Below, one piece after another: positions 9,500 through 19,690 of a stretch of DNA of 64,000 nt; within the stretch, counting starts at the first letter, position 1; each line of letters starts with the position of its first letter. A program made the translations under genes and the position numbers. The notes beneath the pieces are model-generated. The model did no database searches. It had not been told where the DNA came from and saw nothing but the letters and a program-made list of their open reading frames with translations. The stretch covers positions 1 through 64,000 of the forward strand of contig NZ_NERU01000010.1 of assembly GCF_003063265.1 (NCBI RefSeq). The letters run 5' to 3'. The DNA is from Limnohabitans sp. WS1 (GTDB lineage: Bacteria > Pseudomonadota > Gammaproteobacteria > Burkholderiales > Burkholderiaceae_C).

Positions 9500-9533
9500 G
9501 TATCGACTGATCACTTGCGGTTAAGCTCTCACC

Positions 9534-10493
9534 ATGGGTGAATTTGACCTCATTGAACGTTACTTCAAACGACCTGCTCAGCGTGCGGATGTGGGCATTG
9601 GCGATGATTGCGCCGTGTGGACGCCCCGCCCGGGCCATCAACTGGCATTTTCTGCAGACATGCTTGTTGAAGGTCGTCATTTTCTGACGACCGTCAATCC
9701 GAAATTTTTGGGTCACAAATCCTTGGCGGTGAATTTGAGTGACCTTGCTGCTTGCGGAGCCTCGCCCCAAGCCTTTTTGTTGTCACTGTCTTTGCCTCGC
9801 GCAGATGAAGCCTGGCTGTCTGGTTTCTCAGAAGGCTTGTTTCAGTTGTCAGAGCTGCATGGCTGTGAACTGATCGGCGGTGATACGACACAAGGCCCTT
9901 TGAACATTGCAATCACCGTCATGGGCGACACGCCTCAAGGGCAAAGCATCTTGCGCAGTGGTGCGCGCGTTGGCGATGATCTTTATGTCAGCGGTCACCT
10001 GGGTGATGCACGTTTGGCCCTTGAAGCATTTCGAGGCAAGGTGAGTTTGCCACAAGCTGTTTTTGACATGGCCAGACGCCGCATGGAGTGCCCCACACCC
10101 CGTGTCGCTTTGGGCCAAGCACTTCGCGGCATTGCCAACGCGATGGCGGACATCAGCGATGGCTTGCTGGGTGATTTGGGACACATTCTCAAAGCCAGCC
10201 ATGTCGGAGCTGAGATTGACACGCTCGCTGTCACCCCACTGATGCAAACGGGAACGCTTTGGTCTTGCCCTCATGATTTAGCCCTGACCTGTGTTTTGTC
10301 GGGGGGTGATGATTATGAATTGGTGTTCAGCGCTTCACCTCTGGCCGCTGCGCAAGTACAACTTGCAGCCCAATCCACAAGAACTCCTGTGACGCGCATT
10401 GGCCGCGTGACCGATTCTCAGCGTTTGGTCTTGTTGGGTGTTGAGGGTCTACCCATCACCTCCTCATTCGAATCCTTTGACCACTTTGCGTGA
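9534..10493 (+). CDS. thiL: Thiamine-monophosphate kinase
   Basis: It phosphorylates thiamine monophosphate to the active cofactor thiamine diphosphate. It has 319 aa of the PurM/ThiL fold: N-terminal GEFDLIERYF, metal/ATP motif VGIGDDCAVW, FSADMLVEGRHF, the NLSDLAACGA loop and GGDTTQG are all present. Its stop overlaps the GTG start of pgpA (10490-10493), indicating coupling. No thiamine riboswitch is visible upstream; only 34 nt separate it from apaG. Confidence 0.97.
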   Translation: MGEFDLIERYFKRPAQRADVGIGDDCAVWTPRPGHQLAFSADMLVEGRHFLTTVNPKFLGHKSLAVNLSDLAACGASPQAFLLSLSLPRADEAWLSGFSEGLFQLSELHGCELIGGDTTQGPLNIAITVMGDTPQGQSILRSGARVGDDLYVSGHLGDARLALEAFRGKVSLPQAVFDMARRRMECPTPRVALGQALRGIANAMADISDGLLGDLGHILKASHVGAEIDTLAVTPLMQTGTLWSCPHDLALTCVLSGGDDYELVFSASPLAAAQVQLAAQSTRTPVTRIGRVTDSQRLVLLGVEGLPITSSFESFDHFA

Positions 10494-11026
10494 AGATGAA
10501 CTTGTCCAACAGCACACTTCAACATCGTCCACCGATCAAGCCCACAGCTTCATTCATGCTGTCGCACCCTGCGCACTTGATTGCTTTGGGCTTTGGCTCT
10601 GGTCTTGCACCCAAAGCACCAGGGACGATCGGCAGCTTATGGGGCTGGGTTTCTTGGTTACTGATTCAACAGCATTTGACCCTCACTGCTCAAGCCGTAC
10701 TCATCGTTTTGGCCTTTACAGTGGGTTGGTGGTCATGCACAGTGACTGCGAGGCACATGGGCGTCAGTGATCCTGGTTCAATTGTTTGGGATGAAGTGGT
10801 CGCCATGTGGTTGATTTTGAGTTTGATCATGCCATGCAGTTTTGCCGGTCAATTAGCAGCATTTGTCTTGTTTCGTTTTTTTGATGCCGTCAAACCTGGA
10901 CCTGTGGCTTGGGCTGATCAACTCTTCAAAGGTTTCGGATGGCAAGGTGGCTTTGGCATCATCTTTGATGATCTTGTGGCTGCTCTTTGCACACTTTTGT
11001 GCATTGCAATTTGGAGATTTTTTTGA
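10490..11026 (+). CDS. pgpA: Phosphatidylglycerophosphatase A
   Basis: An inner-membrane lipid phosphatase making phosphatidylglycerol from its phosphate. It has 178 aa. The family motifs GFGSGLAPKAPGTIGSL (residues 33-49), DPGSIVWDEVVAMW, FRFFDAVKPGP and GFGIIFDDLVA carry the catalytic acidic residues. There are about three to four hydrophobic segments. The GTG start overlaps the thiL stop (GTGA); an ATG two codons on (10496) is the alternative. It overlaps pncC by 4 nt at its end. Confidence 0.95.
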   Translation: MKMNLSNSTLQHRPPIKPTASFMLSHPAHLIALGFGSGLAPKAPGTIGSLWGWVSWLLIQQHLTLTAQAVLIVLAFTVGWWSCTVTARHMGVSDPGSIVWDEVVAMWLILSLIMPCSFAGQLAAFVLFRFFDAVKPGPVAWADQLFKGFGWQGGFGIIFDDLVAALCTLLCIAIWRFF

Positions 11027-11502
11027 TCCACCTTCTCACACCACTGCTCGCAGAACGACTATCTCTATTGCACTGGATGATGTCCACCGCAGAGAGCTGT
11101 ACAGGAGGCATGATTGCCAGCCGATGCACCGATCTGGCTGGATCCAGCACCTGGTTTGACAGGGGATTTGTGACCTATTCAAACCACGCCAAATCCGACT
11201 TGCTCGGAGTTCCTTCAGAAATGATTGCCCAGCATGGTGCGGTCAGTGAAGCTGTTGCCCAAGCCATGGCTTTGGGTGCCCTTTACCGCTCAGAATCTGT
11301 CGTTTCTGTGGCCGTCACGGGGATAGCCGGACCCAGCGGTGGTAGCCAAGAAAAGCCTGTTGGAACAGTTTGGTTGGCATGGTGTATTGGTGGGCGTGTT
11401 TACACAGAGCTTCAAACATTTTCAGGCAACCGCGATCAAATCCGAGTGGCGACAACAGACTGCGCGCTTGAAGGTCTGTTGAAACGCCTCCCGCCTCTTT
11501 GA
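11023..11502 (+). CDS. pncC: Nicotinamide-nucleotide amidohydrolase (CinA C-terminal domain)
   Basis: It deamidates NMN in pyridine nucleotide salvage. It is the stand-alone CinA C-terminal domain, 159 aa with STAESCTGG (catalytic Ser region), FVTYSNHAKSDLLGV, AVTGIAGPSGGS and KPVGTVWLA. The start is taken as TTG at 11023, which overlaps the pgpA stop (TTGA) and gives the normal family length. An earlier ATG (10987) would extend unrelated sequence back into pgpA. It ends 18 nt before the terminator at 11521. Confidence 0.92.
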   Translation: MIHLLTPLLAERLSLLHWMMSTAESCTGGMIASRCTDLAGSSTWFDRGFVTYSNHAKSDLLGVPSEMIAQHGAVSEAVAQAMALGALYRSESVVSVAVTGIAGPSGGSQEKPVGTVWLAWCIGGRVYTELQTFSGNRDQIRVATTDCALEGLLKRLPPL

Positions 11503-11520
11503 TCTGTTTGAAGCGGAAAC

Positions 11521-11548
11521 AAAAAAACCTTCCGAAGAAGGTTTTTTT
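11521..11548. terminator. Bidirectional intrinsic terminator
   Basis: A perfect 12-bp stem (11521-11532 with 11537-11548) with a CGAA tetraloop, flanked by seven A on one side and seven T on the other. It acts for both strands and separates the plus-strand pncC unit from the minus-strand tRNA-fMet/rplQ unit. Confidence 0.93.
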
Positions 11549-11570
11549 GTATTCAACCGAAATTGAAATT

Positions 11571-11647
<77 letters not shown>

Positions 11648-11657
11648 GTATGTTTGA

Positions 11658-11663
11658 ATTATA
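11658..11663 (-). promoter_or_regulatory. Consensus -10 box for tRNA-fMet
   Basis: A perfect TATAAT on the minus strand, directly after the rplQ stop and 11 nt before the tRNA 5' end. No convincing -35 lies 16-18 bp upstream within the end of rplQ. It may supplement read-through from the ribosomal operon. Confidence 0.45.
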
Positions 11664-11665
11664 CC

Positions 11666-12052
11666 TTACTCTGCGGCTGTTTCTGCAGAAGAATCTGCAC
11701 GATCGACCAATTCAACCAAGGCCATCGGTGCGTTATCACCCACGCGGTAACCCATTTTCAGGATACGTGTGTAACCACCAGGACGCTTGGCAAAACGGGG
11801 ACCCAGATCTGCAAACAATTTGACGACGTTGTCACGGTCACGCAGGCGATTGAATGCCAGGCGCTTGTTGGACAAATTATCTTCTTTGGCCAAGGTGATC
11901 ATCGGTTCAATGACTCGACGAAGTTCTTTGGCTTTAGGGAGTGTGGTTTTGATGACTTCGTGCTCAATGAGCGAGTTCATCATGTTGCGCAACATAGCGA
12001 GGCGGTGCTCGCTGGTGCGGTTCAATTTACGGAGACCGTGTCCGTGACGCAT
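11666..12052 (-). CDS. rplQ: 50S ribosomal protein L17
   Basis: Large-subunit protein L17, 128 aa. Typical start [17 protein letters not shown] with [13 protein letters not shown] following, then a [24 protein letters not shown] core and a short acidic alanine-rich tail. It is the last gene of the alpha operon. An 83-nt gap to rpoA holds a modest stem (aagcag/ctgct, 12074-12098), and the tRNA-fMet follows. Confidence 0.98.
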   Translation of the reverse strand: MRHGHGLRKLNRTSEHRLAMLRNMMNSLIEHEVIKTTLPKAKELRRVIEPMITLAKEDNLSNKRLAFNRLRDRDNVVKLFADLGPRFAKRPGGYTRILKMGYRVGDNAPMALVELVDRADSSAETAAE

Positions 12053-12135
12053 GGTGCTTACCTTTCTTTATTTAACAAGCAGCCGTATCAGGTACTGCTC
12101 GTGCACAACCCAGATCGCTCCGGGAATTCATTCAA

Positions 12136-13128
12136 TCAACGTTTATCCAGGCCTGCTGGTGGCCAAGCTTCGAGCTTCATGCCCAAAGTCAAACCACGAG
12201 AAGCCAAAACTTCCTTGATTTCATTCAATGATTTACGACCCAAATTGGGTGTCTTCAACAATTCATTTTCAGTACGCTGAATCAAATCGCCGATGTAATA
12301 AATATTTTCTGCTTTGAGACAGTTGGCCGAGCGAACAGTCAATTCAAGCTCATCAACTGGGCGCAGCAAAATTGGATCAAAACTTCCAGCACCACCTCGC
12401 GCAGCGGGTGCATCAAATGCAGACAGTTCACTGCCTTCAAGTTGAGCAAAAACTGCAAGCTGTTCAACCAAAATCTTAGAAGAAGAACGAACGGCGTCTT
12501 CTGCGGAAATGGCTCCGTTGGTCTCGATTTCAATGACCAGCTTATCGAGATCCGTGCGTTGTTCGACACGTGCACTCTCAACGGTATAGCTTACACGCTT
12601 GACCGGAGAAAATGAGGCGTCCAACACAATGCGACCAAGAGCCTTTGTGGGCTCATCAGCAAAACGGCGCATGCTGCCGGGAACATAACCACGGCCTTTT
12701 TCGACCTTGATTTGCATGTCCAGCTTGCCGCCGTGTGACAAATTAGCGATCACATGTTCCGGATTGATGATTTCAACATCATGCGGTGTCTGGATATCTG
12801 CTGCAGTCACGGCACCTTCACCGTCTTTGCGCAAACTCAGCGTTACTTCATCACGATTGTGTAATTTAAAAACCACACCTTTCAAGTTCAGAAGAATGTT
12901 CACAACATCTTCTTGAACACCATCAATGGATGAGTATTCATGCACCACACCCGCAATGGTCACTTCAGTGGCAGAATAGCCAACCATTGAAGACAGCAAG
13001 ACACGGCGCAGAGCGTTACCCAACGTATGACCGTAACCGCGCTCGAAAGGCTCCAACGTGACTTTGGCACGGTTGTTGGCCAATTGTTCGACTTGGATTG
13101 CTTTGGGTTTCAACAGATTGGTTTGCAT
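12136..13128 (-). CDS. rpoA: RNA polymerase alpha subunit
   Basis: It assembles RNA polymerase through its N-terminal domain and contacts UP elements and activators through its C-terminal domain. It has 330 aa. The N-terminal domain runs to about residue 235 ([19 protein letters not shown] is the dimer/assembly helix). A linker with [12 protein letters not shown] and then the alpha-CTD ([35 protein letters not shown]) follow. Upstream, a 100-nt gap to rpsD holds a strong hairpin (13183-13210). Confidence 0.98.
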   Translation of the reverse strand: MQTNLLKPKAIQVEQLANNRAKVTLEPFERGYGHTLGNALRRVLLSSMVGYSATEVTIAGVVHEYSSIDGVQEDVVNILLNLKGVVFKLHNRDEVTLSLRKDGEGAVTAADIQTPHDVEIINPEHVIANLSHGGKLDMQIKVEKGRGYVPGSMRRFADEPTKALGRIVLDASFSPVKRVSYTVESARVEQRTDLDKLVIEIETNGAISAEDAVRSSSKILVEQLAVFAQLEGSELSAFDAPAARGGAGSFDPILLRPVDELELTVRSANCLKAENIYYIGDLIQRTENELLKTPNLGRKSLNEIKEVLASRGLTLGMKLEAWPPAGLDKR

Positions 13129-13182
13129 TCAGACTTCCTCTCAATACCCCCGGTTCGTTACACCGGTAAGGCTGATGGAGCA

Positions 13183-13210
13183 CCCGACACACAATGCCTT
13201 GTGCGTCGGG
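13183..13210 (-). other. Strong RNA hairpin between rpsD and rpoA
   Basis: A 12-bp stem (13210-13199 with 13194-13183, one G-U pair) capped by a GGCA loop, with no U-tract after it, so not a standard terminator. A second small stem, ACCGG/CCGGT at about 13151-13166, follows. It probably shapes transcript processing or relative dosage of S4 and alpha. Confidence 0.6.
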
Positions 13211-13228
13211 AACGATTGAAACAACGAA

Positions 13229-13852
13229 TTAACGTGAATACAGTTCGACGATCAACGATTCGTTGATATCGGCACCAAATTCATCGCGGTCAGGCACCTT
13301 TTTGAAGGTACCTTCAGCTTTGTCTGCATTGACTTCCACCCAAGCAGGCAATCCCACTTGTTGAGCCAATTGCAAAGCCTCAACGACGCGGTTTTGCTTT
13401 TTGGACTTTTCGCGAACAGCGATCACATCACCGGCCTTGACCAGGTATGAAGGAATGTTCACTGATTGGCCGTTGACAGTGATGGCTTTGTGAGAAACCA
13501 TTTGACGCGCTTCAGCACGTGTCGAGCCGAAACCCATGCGATAAACCACGTTATCCAAACGGCATTCCAACAGGGCCAACAGATTGGAACCTGTGTTGCC
13601 TTTGCGGCGATCTGCTTCTGCAAAATAACGGCGGAATTGCTTTTCCAAAATGCCGTACATGCGTTTGACTTTTTGCTTTTCTCGCAATTGAAGTCCGTAG
13701 TCAGAGGTGCGCTGACCGGATGTGCGACCGTGCTGGCCTGGCTTGGAGTCAAATTTTGACTTGTCTGCAATCGAACGACGAGCGCTCTTGAGGAACAGGT
13801 CAGTGCCTTCACGGCGAGAGAGTTTGGCCTTGGGGCCGAGGTAGCGTGCCAC
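13229..13852 (-). CDS. rpsD: 30S ribosomal protein S4
   Basis: Primary 16S rRNA binder, 207 aa. It shows [19 protein letters not shown], the basic [18 protein letters not shown], and the S4 RNA-binding domain ([23 protein letters not shown] region). In enterics S4 represses its own operon by binding the leader. Here two hairpins separate it from rpsK upstream and one from rpoA downstream. Confidence 0.98.
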   Translation of the reverse strand: MARYLGPKAKLSRREGTDLFLKSARRSIADKSKFDSKPGQHGRTSGQRTSDYGLQLREKQKVKRMYGILEKQFRRYFAEADRRKGNTGSNLLALLECRLDNVVYRMGFGSTRAEARQMVSHKAITVNGQSVNIPSYLVKAGDVIAVREKSKKQNRVVEALQLAQQVGLPAWVEVNADKAEGTFKKVPDRDEFGADINESLIVELYSR

Positions 13853-13875
13853 TTGATTTTCCTTTTATGCAACTA

Positions 13876-13920
13876 CCGCATCAGAAATGCGGGAGCCAGG
13901 CGCTGCAAGCAGCGCCTGGC
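13876..13920 (-). other. Tandem RNA hairpins between rpsK and rpsD
   Basis: On the minus-strand transcript a perfect 10-bp stem GCCAGGCGCT/AGCGCCTGGC (13920-13911 with 13904-13895) is followed by CCGCAT/ATGCGG (13892-13887 with 13881-13876). There is no U-run, so these are not simple terminators. They are candidates for processing or S4-responsive control. Confidence 0.6.
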
Positions 13921-13938
13921 GGTGGGCTTTGATTGAAA

Positions 13939-14343
13939 TTAGATACGACGACGCTTTTGAGGGCGGCATCCATTGTGAGGTACTGGCGTCACATCGGCAA
14001 TGGATGTGATGCGAATACCCAAAGCACCCAAAGCTCGAACCGAAGATTCACGACCAGGGCCTGGACCTTTGATCTCGACGTCGAGGTTTTTGATACCTTG
14101 TTCTTGAGCAGCACGACCGGCAACTTCAGATGCAACCTGGGCAGCAAAGGGAGTTGACTTTCGTGATCCCTTGAAACCCTGTCCACCTGATGACGCCCAA
14201 GACAACGCATTGCCTTGACGATCAGTGATCGTGATGATGGTGTTATTGAAAGAAGCATGAACGTGTGCAATGCCGTCAGCAATATTTTTGCGGACTTTTT
14301 TGCGAACTCGTTGTGATGCGCTGTTGGATTGTGCTTTAGCCAT
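13939..14343 (-). CDS. rpsK: 30S ribosomal protein S11
   Basis: Platform protein of the small subunit, 134 aa. Family core [19 protein letters not shown], the [11 protein letters not shown] stretch and the terminal basic [13 protein letters not shown] are intact. It begins 18 nt after the rpsM stop. Confidence 0.98.
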   Translation of the reverse strand: MAKAQSNSASQRVRKKVRKNIADGIAHVHASFNNTIITITDRQGNALSWASSGGQGFKGSRKSTPFAAQVASEVAGRAAQEQGIKNLDVEIKGPGPGRESSVRALGALGIRITSIADVTPVPHNGCRPQKRRRI

Positions 14344-14361
14344 GATGGTCTCTCAATCTGC

Positions 14362-14727
14362 TTATTTCTTCAGAGCCGCGGCGCCTTTGCGCGGACCCTT
14401 GCGAGTACGTGCATTGGTACGTGTACGCTGACCACGCATTGGCAAGCCACGACGGTGACGGAATCCACGGTAGCAACCGATGTCCATCAAACGTTTGATG
14501 TTCATGGTTGTTTCGCGGCGCAGGTCACCTTCAATGGTGAAGACTGCGATTTGATCGCGGATTTTTTCAAGATCAGCGTCCGTCAGATCTTTGATCTTTT
14601 TCGAATAAGCGATGCCAGAAGCTTCGCAAATTTGTCGAGCGCGGGTGCGACCAATACCAAAAATGGCTGTCAAGCCAATTTCAGCATGTTTGTGCGGCGG
14701 AATGTTGATGCCAGCGATACGTGCCAT
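14362..14727 (-). CDS. rpsM: 30S ribosomal protein S13
   Basis: Head protein of the small subunit contacting tRNA, 121 aa. [19 protein letters not shown] at the N-terminus with [12 protein letters not shown] (helix-two-turn-helix) and a lysine/arginine-rich tail ending [13 protein letters not shown]. It starts 24 nt after the rpmJ stop. In enterics this gene opens the alpha operon; here it is embedded in one long run. Confidence 0.98.
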   Translation of the reverse strand: MARIAGINIPPHKHAEIGLTAIFGIGRTRARQICEASGIAYSKKIKDLTDADLEKIRDQIAVFTIEGDLRRETTMNIKRLMDIGCYRGFRHRRGLPMRGQRTRTNARTRKGPRKGAAALKK

Positions 14728-14751
14728 TTTCGTCCTCTAAAACTAAGTCAA

Positions 14752-14865
14752 TCAGCCTTGACGCTGCTTGTGACGTGGATCTGTGCAGATCACACGAACA
14801 ACGCCTTTACGGCGAATGATTTTGCAGTTGCGGCAAATTTTTTTCACCGAAGCCGAAACTCTCAT
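14752..14865 (-). CDS. rpmJ: 50S ribosomal protein L36
   Basis: A 37-aa protein, [20 protein letters not shown]..., with the C-x2-C...C-x4-H zinc ligands (CRNC, then VICTDPRH). This is the zinc-binding (C+) form. A clean AGGAG precedes the ATG at 14865. In many relatives infA lies between secY and rpmJ, but the 105-nt gap here has no room for it. Confidence 0.96.
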   Translation of the reverse strand: MRVSASVKKICRNCKIIRRKGVVRVICTDPRHKQRQG

Positions 14866-14970
14866 GGTTTTCTCCTAAAACTTATCTTCACCTGCACTTT
14901 TTGGTACAGGCATTAAATGGGTTCCCTGTGTACAAGACTCAGGGTTCTTTACCTTCAGTGCATCTATTCA

Positions 14971-16290
14971 TCAAGATTTGAAGCTTGCTTTTTTCAACAG
15001 TGAATCGTACTGCTGTGACATCAGGTAGTTCTGCACCTGGGCCATGAAATCCATCGTGACCACCACAATGATCAGAAGTGAGGTTCCGCCAAAGTAAAAC
15101 GGAACATTGTATTTCAGAATCAAGAACTCAGGTAACAAACACACAAAGGTGATGTACGCAGCACCCACAGCCGTCAGGCGGAGCAAAATTTTGTCAATGT
15201 ACTTTGCTGTCTGATCACCTGGACGAATCCCGGGAATGAAAGCACCACTTTTCTTCAAGTTGTCAGCCGTTTCACGACTGTTGAACACCAAGGCTGTGTA
15301 GAAAAAGCAGAAGAACACAATCGCAGCAGCATAAAGCATGACGTAGATTGGCTGACCTGGAGTCAATGCACTGGCCACATCTTTGAAGAATCGAACAACG
15401 ATGTTTTCAGATGAGCCAGAACTGAACCACCCAATCACTGTCGCTGGCAACAAGATGATTGAAGAAGCAAAGATCGGAGGGATCACGCCTGCCATGTTCA
15501 ATTTCAATGGCAGATGCGAAGACTGACCACCATAAACTTTGTTCCCGACTTGTCTGCGAGCGTAATTGACCAATATTTTCCGTTGGCCTCTTTCCACAAA
15601 CACCACAAAGTAAGTCACCAAGCCAATGACAACCACGATCATCATGGAGATCAATGGATTCATCGCACCGGTACGTACCAATTCAAACAAGCCACCCAAT
15701 GCACTTGGCAAACCAGCAGCAATGCCTGCGAAAATCAGGATCGAAATGCCATTACCAAGACCGCGCTCTGTGATCTGCTCACCAAGCCACATCAAGAAAA
15801 TGGTTCCGGCTGTCAGACTCACCACGGCTGTCATTCTGAAACCGTAACCAGGATTGATCACCAAACCTGCAGATGCTTCAAGAGCCACAGCTATGCCGAA
15901 TGACTGAAATACAGCTAGAGCCAATGCTCCGAATCGCGTGTATTGCGTGATCTTTCTTCTGCCAGCCTCACCCTCTTTCTTCATTTGCTCGAAAGCAGGA
16001 AGAACGTAGGTTAACAACTGCATCACAATCGATGCAGAAATATAAGGCATGATGCCCAGCGCAAAAATCGTGAAACGAGACAGTGCACCACCTGAGAACA
16101 TGTTGAACAAGCTCAGAATTCCACCTTGCTGACCGTTGAACAACTGTTTCAGTTGGTCTGGATCAATGCCAGGTACAGGAATGTGTGCGCCAACCCGGTA
16201 GACGACCAGCGCAAGAAGCAAGAAGATCAATCGACGACGCAAGTCACCGAACTTGTCTGCTTTTACTGATGAGTTTGCGCTGGTTGCCAC
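14971..16290 (-). CDS. secY: Protein translocase subunit SecY
   Basis: Channel subunit of the SecYEG translocon in the inner membrane, 439 aa with about ten hydrophobic segments. Landmarks: [19 protein letters not shown] (TM1), the plug region with [18 protein letters not shown], and [16 protein letters not shown] in loop 8-9. The start is GTG at 16290 ([16 protein letters not shown]). The open frame continues 27 codons upstream into rplO, but that extension is not SecY-like. It lies 22 nt after rplO. Confidence 0.96.
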   Translation of the reverse strand: MATSANSSVKADKFGDLRRRLIFLLLALVVYRVGAHIPVPGIDPDQLKQLFNGQQGGILSLFNMFSGGALSRFTIFALGIMPYISASIVMQLLTYVLPAFEQMKKEGEAGRRKITQYTRFGALALAVFQSFGIAVALEASAGLVINPGYGFRMTAVVSLTAGTIFLMWLGEQITERGLGNGISILIFAGIAAGLPSALGGLFELVRTGAMNPLISMMIVVVIGLVTYFVVFVERGQRKILVNYARRQVGNKVYGGQSSHLPLKLNMAGVIPPIFASSIILLPATVIGWFSSGSSENIVVRFFKDVASALTPGQPIYVMLYAAAIVFFCFFYTALVFNSRETADNLKKSGAFIPGIRPGDQTAKYIDKILLRLTAVGAAYITFVCLLPEFLILKYNVPFYFGGTSLLIIVVVTMDFMAQVQNYLMSQQYDSLLKKASFKS

Positions 16291-16312
16291 TGTATTTCTC
16301 GTCAATCTAAGT

Positions 16313-16747
16313 TCAGGCCAAAGAGCCGCCAGCTGCTTCAATCGCTGCTTTTGCAGCGGCTGTTGCGCCAATACCTGTCAATTTGACCGCTTTGGTCAAT
16401 TCACCTGTATGGATAACTTTGACCACTTTAGCCATTTGAGAGACCAAACCAGCTTGCTTCAATGCCAGAACATCCACTTCGGCCATGTCCAAACGGGACA
16501 AGGTTGTCAATGTGATTTCTGCATTGAACTTCAGCAGGTGTGATTTAAAACCACGCTTTGGCAAACGGCGCTGCAAAGGCATTTGACCGCCTTCAAAACC
16601 CACTTTATGGTATCCGCCAGAGCGTGACTTTTGACCTTTGTGTCCACGGCCGGCGGTTTTACCCAAACCGGAACCGATTCCACGGCCCACGCGACGAGGA
16701 GCGTGCTTGGAGCCTTCTGCGGGCTTGATGCTGTTGAGTTCCATCAT
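16313..16747 (-). CDS. rplO: 50S ribosomal protein L15
   Basis: A 144-aa protein with the glycine-rich N-terminus ([20 protein letters not shown]), the [13 protein letters not shown] core and an alanine-rich C-terminal domain. It starts 7 nt after rpmD ends, in standard spc order. Confidence 0.98.
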   Translation of the reverse strand: MMELNSIKPAEGSKHAPRRVGRGIGSGLGKTAGRGHKGQKSRSGGYHKVGFEGGQMPLQRRLPKRGFKSHLLKFNAEITLTTLSRLDMAEVDVLALKQAGLVSQMAKVVKVIHTGELTKAVKLTGIGATAAAKAAIEAAGGSLA

Positions 16748-16754
16748 TCGCCTC

Positions 16755-16937
16755 TTAGAGAACTTTGACCAGATAGCTGATCTTGTTGATCATGCCGCGC
16801 ACTGCGGGCGTGTCTTGCAACTCGCTCACAGAATTCAGCTTGCGCAAGCCCAGGCCACGCACTGTGGCGCGGTGTGACTCTTTGGTGCCAATTGGGCTGC
16901 GAACCAATTGGACTTTCACGGTAGATTGTGTCGTCAT
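16755..16937 (-). CDS. rpmD: 50S ribosomal protein L30
   Basis: A 60-aa protein, the normal bacterial length. [28 protein letters not shown] is followed by [16 protein letters not shown], a full match to the L30 family. It lies between rpsE (14-nt gap) and rplO. Confidence 0.97.
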   Translation of the reverse strand: MTTQSTVKVQLVRSPIGTKESHRATVRGLGLRKLNSVSELQDTPAVRGMINKISYLVKVL

Positions 16938-16951
16938 GTTCGATCTCCAGT

Positions 16952-17470
16952 TCAGCCGAACAACTCTTCAACCGACTTGCCACGCTTGGCAGCCACGTTG
17001 GAAGCTGTTGTGCAGTTGGACAAAGCGTCCAATGTGGCACGAACCATGTTGTAGGGGTTGGACGAACCATGGCTCTTGGCCACGATGTCGGTGATACCCA
17101 CCACTTCGAACACAGCGCGCATTGGGCCGCCAGCAATGATGCCGGTACCTTTTGGCGCTGGAGCCATCATGACGCGGGCTGCGCCATGGTGACCATGCAC
17201 TGCGTGGTGGATCGTGCCATTTTTCAAGTGCACTTTGGCCAAGTTGCGACGAGCTTCTTCCATCGCTTTTTGCACGGCAGCGGGCACTTCTTTTGACTTG
17301 CCCTTGCCCATGCCCACTTTGCCATCGCCGTCACCGACGACGGTCAACGCTGCGAAACCCAAGATACGGCCACCCTTGACCACCTTGGTCACGCGGTTGA
17401 CCGCGATCATCTTCTCGCGGAGACCGTCTTCAGGACCGTCGCTCTGCGGTTTTGCTGTAAATTTAGCCAT
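16952..17470 (-). CDS. rpsE: 30S ribosomal protein S5
   Basis: Decoding-fidelity protein, 172 aa. [37 protein letters not shown], the [18 protein letters not shown]-terminal domain and [13 protein letters not shown] are present. It starts 17 nt after the rplR stop. Confidence 0.98.
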   Translation of the reverse strand: MAKFTAKPQSDGPEDGLREKMIAVNRVTKVVKGGRILGFAALTVVGDGDGKVGMGKGKSKEVPAAVQKAMEEARRNLAKVHLKNGTIHHAVHGHHGAARVMMAPAPKGTGIIAGGPMRAVFEVVGITDIVAKSHGSSNPYNMVRATLDALSNCTTASNVAAKRGKSVEELFG

Positions 17471-17487
17471 TTGTAACTCCGATCCGT

Positions 17488-17853
17488 TTAGAACTGCAGA
17501 CCTGCTTCACGGGCTGCTTCGGCCAAAGCCTTGACACGACCGTGGTAAGCGAAACCTGCGCGGTCGAAAGCGACCTTCTCAACGCCGGCAGCTTTTGCTT
17601 TTTCAGCAATGCGCTTGCCAATCACTGTTGCTGCAGCGGCATTGCCGCCTTTGCCAGTTGCGCCCAACGCTGTGCGCACTTCGGCTTCGGCAGTTGATGC
17701 GCTGGCCAACACTTTGGTGCCACAGCCAGAAATGACGCTGGCGTAGATGTGCAGGTTGGTGCGGTTCACTGTCAAACGTGCCACGCCTTGCTGTGCAATG
17801 CGGATGCGAGTTTGGCGTGCACGACGCAGACGCTGCTCTTTCTTGGTCATCAT
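17488..17853 (-). CDS. rplR: 50S ribosomal protein L18
   Basis: 5S rRNA-binding protein, 121 aa (120 if the second ATG at 17850 is used). [31 protein letters not shown] and the terminal [15 protein letters not shown] are typical. The gap to rplF is 11 nt. Confidence 0.97.
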   Translation of the reverse strand: MMTKKEQRLRRARQTRIRIAQQGVARLTVNRTNLHIYASVISGCGTKVLASASTAEAEVRTALGATGKGGNAAAATVIGKRIAEKAKAAGVEKVAFDRAGFAYHGRVKALAEAAREAGLQF

Positions 17854-17864
17854 GATGCAGCTCC

Positions 17865-18398
17865 TTATTTCTTCTTGGTCTCTTTGATCGTGATCTTCTC
17901 ATCCGAATAACGGATGCCTTTGCCTTTGTAGGGCTCAGGTGGACGAACAGCACGAATCTCAGCAGCAACTTGGCCAACACGTTGACGGTCTGCACCCTTG
18001 ATCACGATTTCGGTCGCGGTTGGGGTCGCCACGGTGATGCCCGAAGGCATGTCGATGTTGACGGGGTGTGAATAACCCACAGCGAGGTTCAATTTGGCAC
18101 CTGAGGCAGCCGCTTTGTAACCCACGCCGACCAGGTTCAGCTTCTTTTCAAAGCCTTTGGTCACACCGGTTACCATGTTGTTCACCAGCTGACGCATGGT
18201 TCCGCTCATGGCATTGGCTTCACGTGAATCATTGGCAGGGGCAAAACTCAACTTGCCGCCATCGTTGTTCACTGTCACCAGTGTGTTGGCGGAGATGGAC
18301 AATTGACCACCCGTGCCTTTCACACTGATTTGATCTTGGTTGATTGACACATCCACACCAGCGGGGATGGTCACAGGCATTTTTCCTACTCGGGACAT
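17865..18398 (-). CDS. rplF: 50S ribosomal protein L6
   Basis: A two-domain protein near the factor-binding site, 177 aa. [33 protein letters not shown] and the C-terminal signature with [13 protein letters not shown] are all present. It lies 16 nt after rpsH. Confidence 0.98.
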   Translation of the reverse strand: MSRVGKMPVTIPAGVDVSINQDQISVKGTGGQLSISANTLVTVNNDGGKLSFAPANDSREANAMSGTMRQLVNNMVTGVTKGFEKKLNLVGVGYKAAASGAKLNLAVGYSHPVNIDMPSGITVATPTATEIVIKGADRQRVGQVAAEIRAVRPPEPYKGKGIRYSDEKITIKETKKK

Positions 18399-18414
18399 TC
18401 AGTCTCTCCTGCCT

Positions 18415-18810
18415 TTAAGCGACGTAGCACAGCACTTCGCCGCCGACACCGGCTGCACGCGCTTTGCGGTCGGTCATCACACCCTGAGGTGTGGTGACGA
18501 TAGCGACACCCAAGCCATTTTGGACTTGCGGAATATCTTCACGGCCTTTGTATACACGCAGACCAGGGCGACTGACGCGCTCGATGCGCTCAATCACTGG
18601 GCGACCAGCGTAGTACTTCAGGACAATTTCGAGGGTGGCTTTGCCACCTTCGGTTTTGACTTGGAAACCGTCAATGTAGCCTTCATCTTTCAACACTTGT
18701 GCGATAGCAACCTTCACTTTGGATGAAGGAACCATCACATTGGCTTTTGACACCATTTGTGCGTTACGGATGCGGGTCAACAGATCGGCAATAGGATCAC
18801 TCATGCTCAT
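18415..18810 (-). CDS. rpsH: 30S ribosomal protein S8
   Basis: A 131-aa protein beginning [18 protein letters not shown], which matches the family N-terminus, so the first of two in-frame ATGs is kept. The C-terminal [19 protein letters not shown] is the rRNA-binding signature. In enterics S8 represses the spc operon. I did not identify its mRNA target here. Confidence 0.98.
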   Translation of the reverse strand: MSMSDPIADLLTRIRNAQMVSKANVMVPSSKVKVAIAQVLKDEGYIDGFQVKTEGGKATLEIVLKYYAGRPVIERIERVSRPGLRVYKGREDIPQVQNGLGVAIVTTPQGVMTDRKARAAGVGGEVLCYVA

Positions 18811-18830
18811 GTTGTATCTCTCCTGCCGAT

Positions 18831-19136
18831 TTACCAGCTGGCCTTGGTCACGCCCGGAATGTGGCCTGCAAAGGCTAATTCACGGATCTTGGCGCGGCCC
18901 AGACCAAATTGACGGAACGTACCGCGTGGGCGACCGGTGATTTCACAGCGGTTGCGTTGGCGGGTCGGGTTGGCGTTGCGCGGAAGCTTTTGCAAGCCCA
19001 AACGGGCAGCTGCACGCTCTTCATCGCTGCGCTTGGCATCGTTGGCGATGGCTTTCAATTCGGCGTATTTTTTCGCGAATTTGGCCGCCAGTTTTTCACG
19101 CTTGAGCTCGCGCTCGATCAAAGCTACTTTAGCCAC
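18831..19136 (-). CDS. rpsN: 30S ribosomal protein S14
   Basis: A 101-aa zinc-independent (long) form: [41 protein letters not shown] and the end GVTKASW. It lacks the two C-x-x-C pairs of the short form. The start is GTG at 19136, 8 nt after the rplE stop. An ATG further up would run into rplE and add unrelated sequence. Confidence 0.96.
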   Translation of the reverse strand: MAKVALIERELKREKLAAKFAKKYAELKAIANDAKRSDEERAAARLGLQKLPRNANPTRQRNRCEITGRPRGTFRQFGLGRAKIRELAFAGHIPGVTKASW

Positions 19137-19144
19137 GTGACACC

Positions 19145-19690
19145 TCAGTTCTTGAAGGGGAAGCGGAAAGCTGTCAAAAGAGCTTTGCACTCTTCATCAG
19201 ACTTTGCCGTTGTGGTGATGCTGATGTTGAGACCGCGCAAGGCATCCACCTTGTCGTACTCAATCTCAGGGAAAATGATCTGCTCTTTGACGCCGATGTT
19301 GTAGTTACCACGACCATCGAATGCACGACCAGAGATACCACGGAAGTCACGAACACGTGGCAAAGCAACGGTCACGAAACGATCCAGGAATTCATACATC
19401 TGAACGCCACGCAGTGTCACCATGCAACCGATGGCCTGCTGTTCACGGATTTTGAAACCCGCGATCGCTTTTTTGGCCTTGGTCACCACAGGTTTCTGAC
19501 CTGCAATTTTCGTCAAATCGCTCACGGCGTGGTCCATGACTTTTTTGTCAGCCACTGCCTCAGAGACACCCATGTTCAAGGTGATTTTCGTGATGCGAGG
19601 AACTTGCATCGGTGATGTGTAGCCAAACTTGGCCGTCAATTCACCAGCAATTTTTTCACGGAAGAGTTGTTGCAAACGTGCCATGCTCAT
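19145..19690 (-). CDS. rplE: 50S ribosomal protein L5
   Basis: 5S rRNA and P-site contact protein, 181 aa. [44 protein letters not shown] and [17 protein letters not shown] are intact. The ATG at 19690 overlaps the rplX stop (ATGA); the ATG two codons later (19684, MARLQQ...) is equally likely as the true start. Confidence 0.97.
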   Translation of the reverse strand: MSMARLQQLFREKIAGELTAKFGYTSPMQVPRITKITLNMGVSEAVADKKVMDHAVSDLTKIAGQKPVVTKAKKAIAGFKIREQQAIGCMVTLRGVQMYEFLDRFVTVALPRVRDFRGISGRAFDGRGNYNIGVKEQIIFPEIEYDKVDALRGLNISITTTAKSDEECKALLTAFRFPFKN

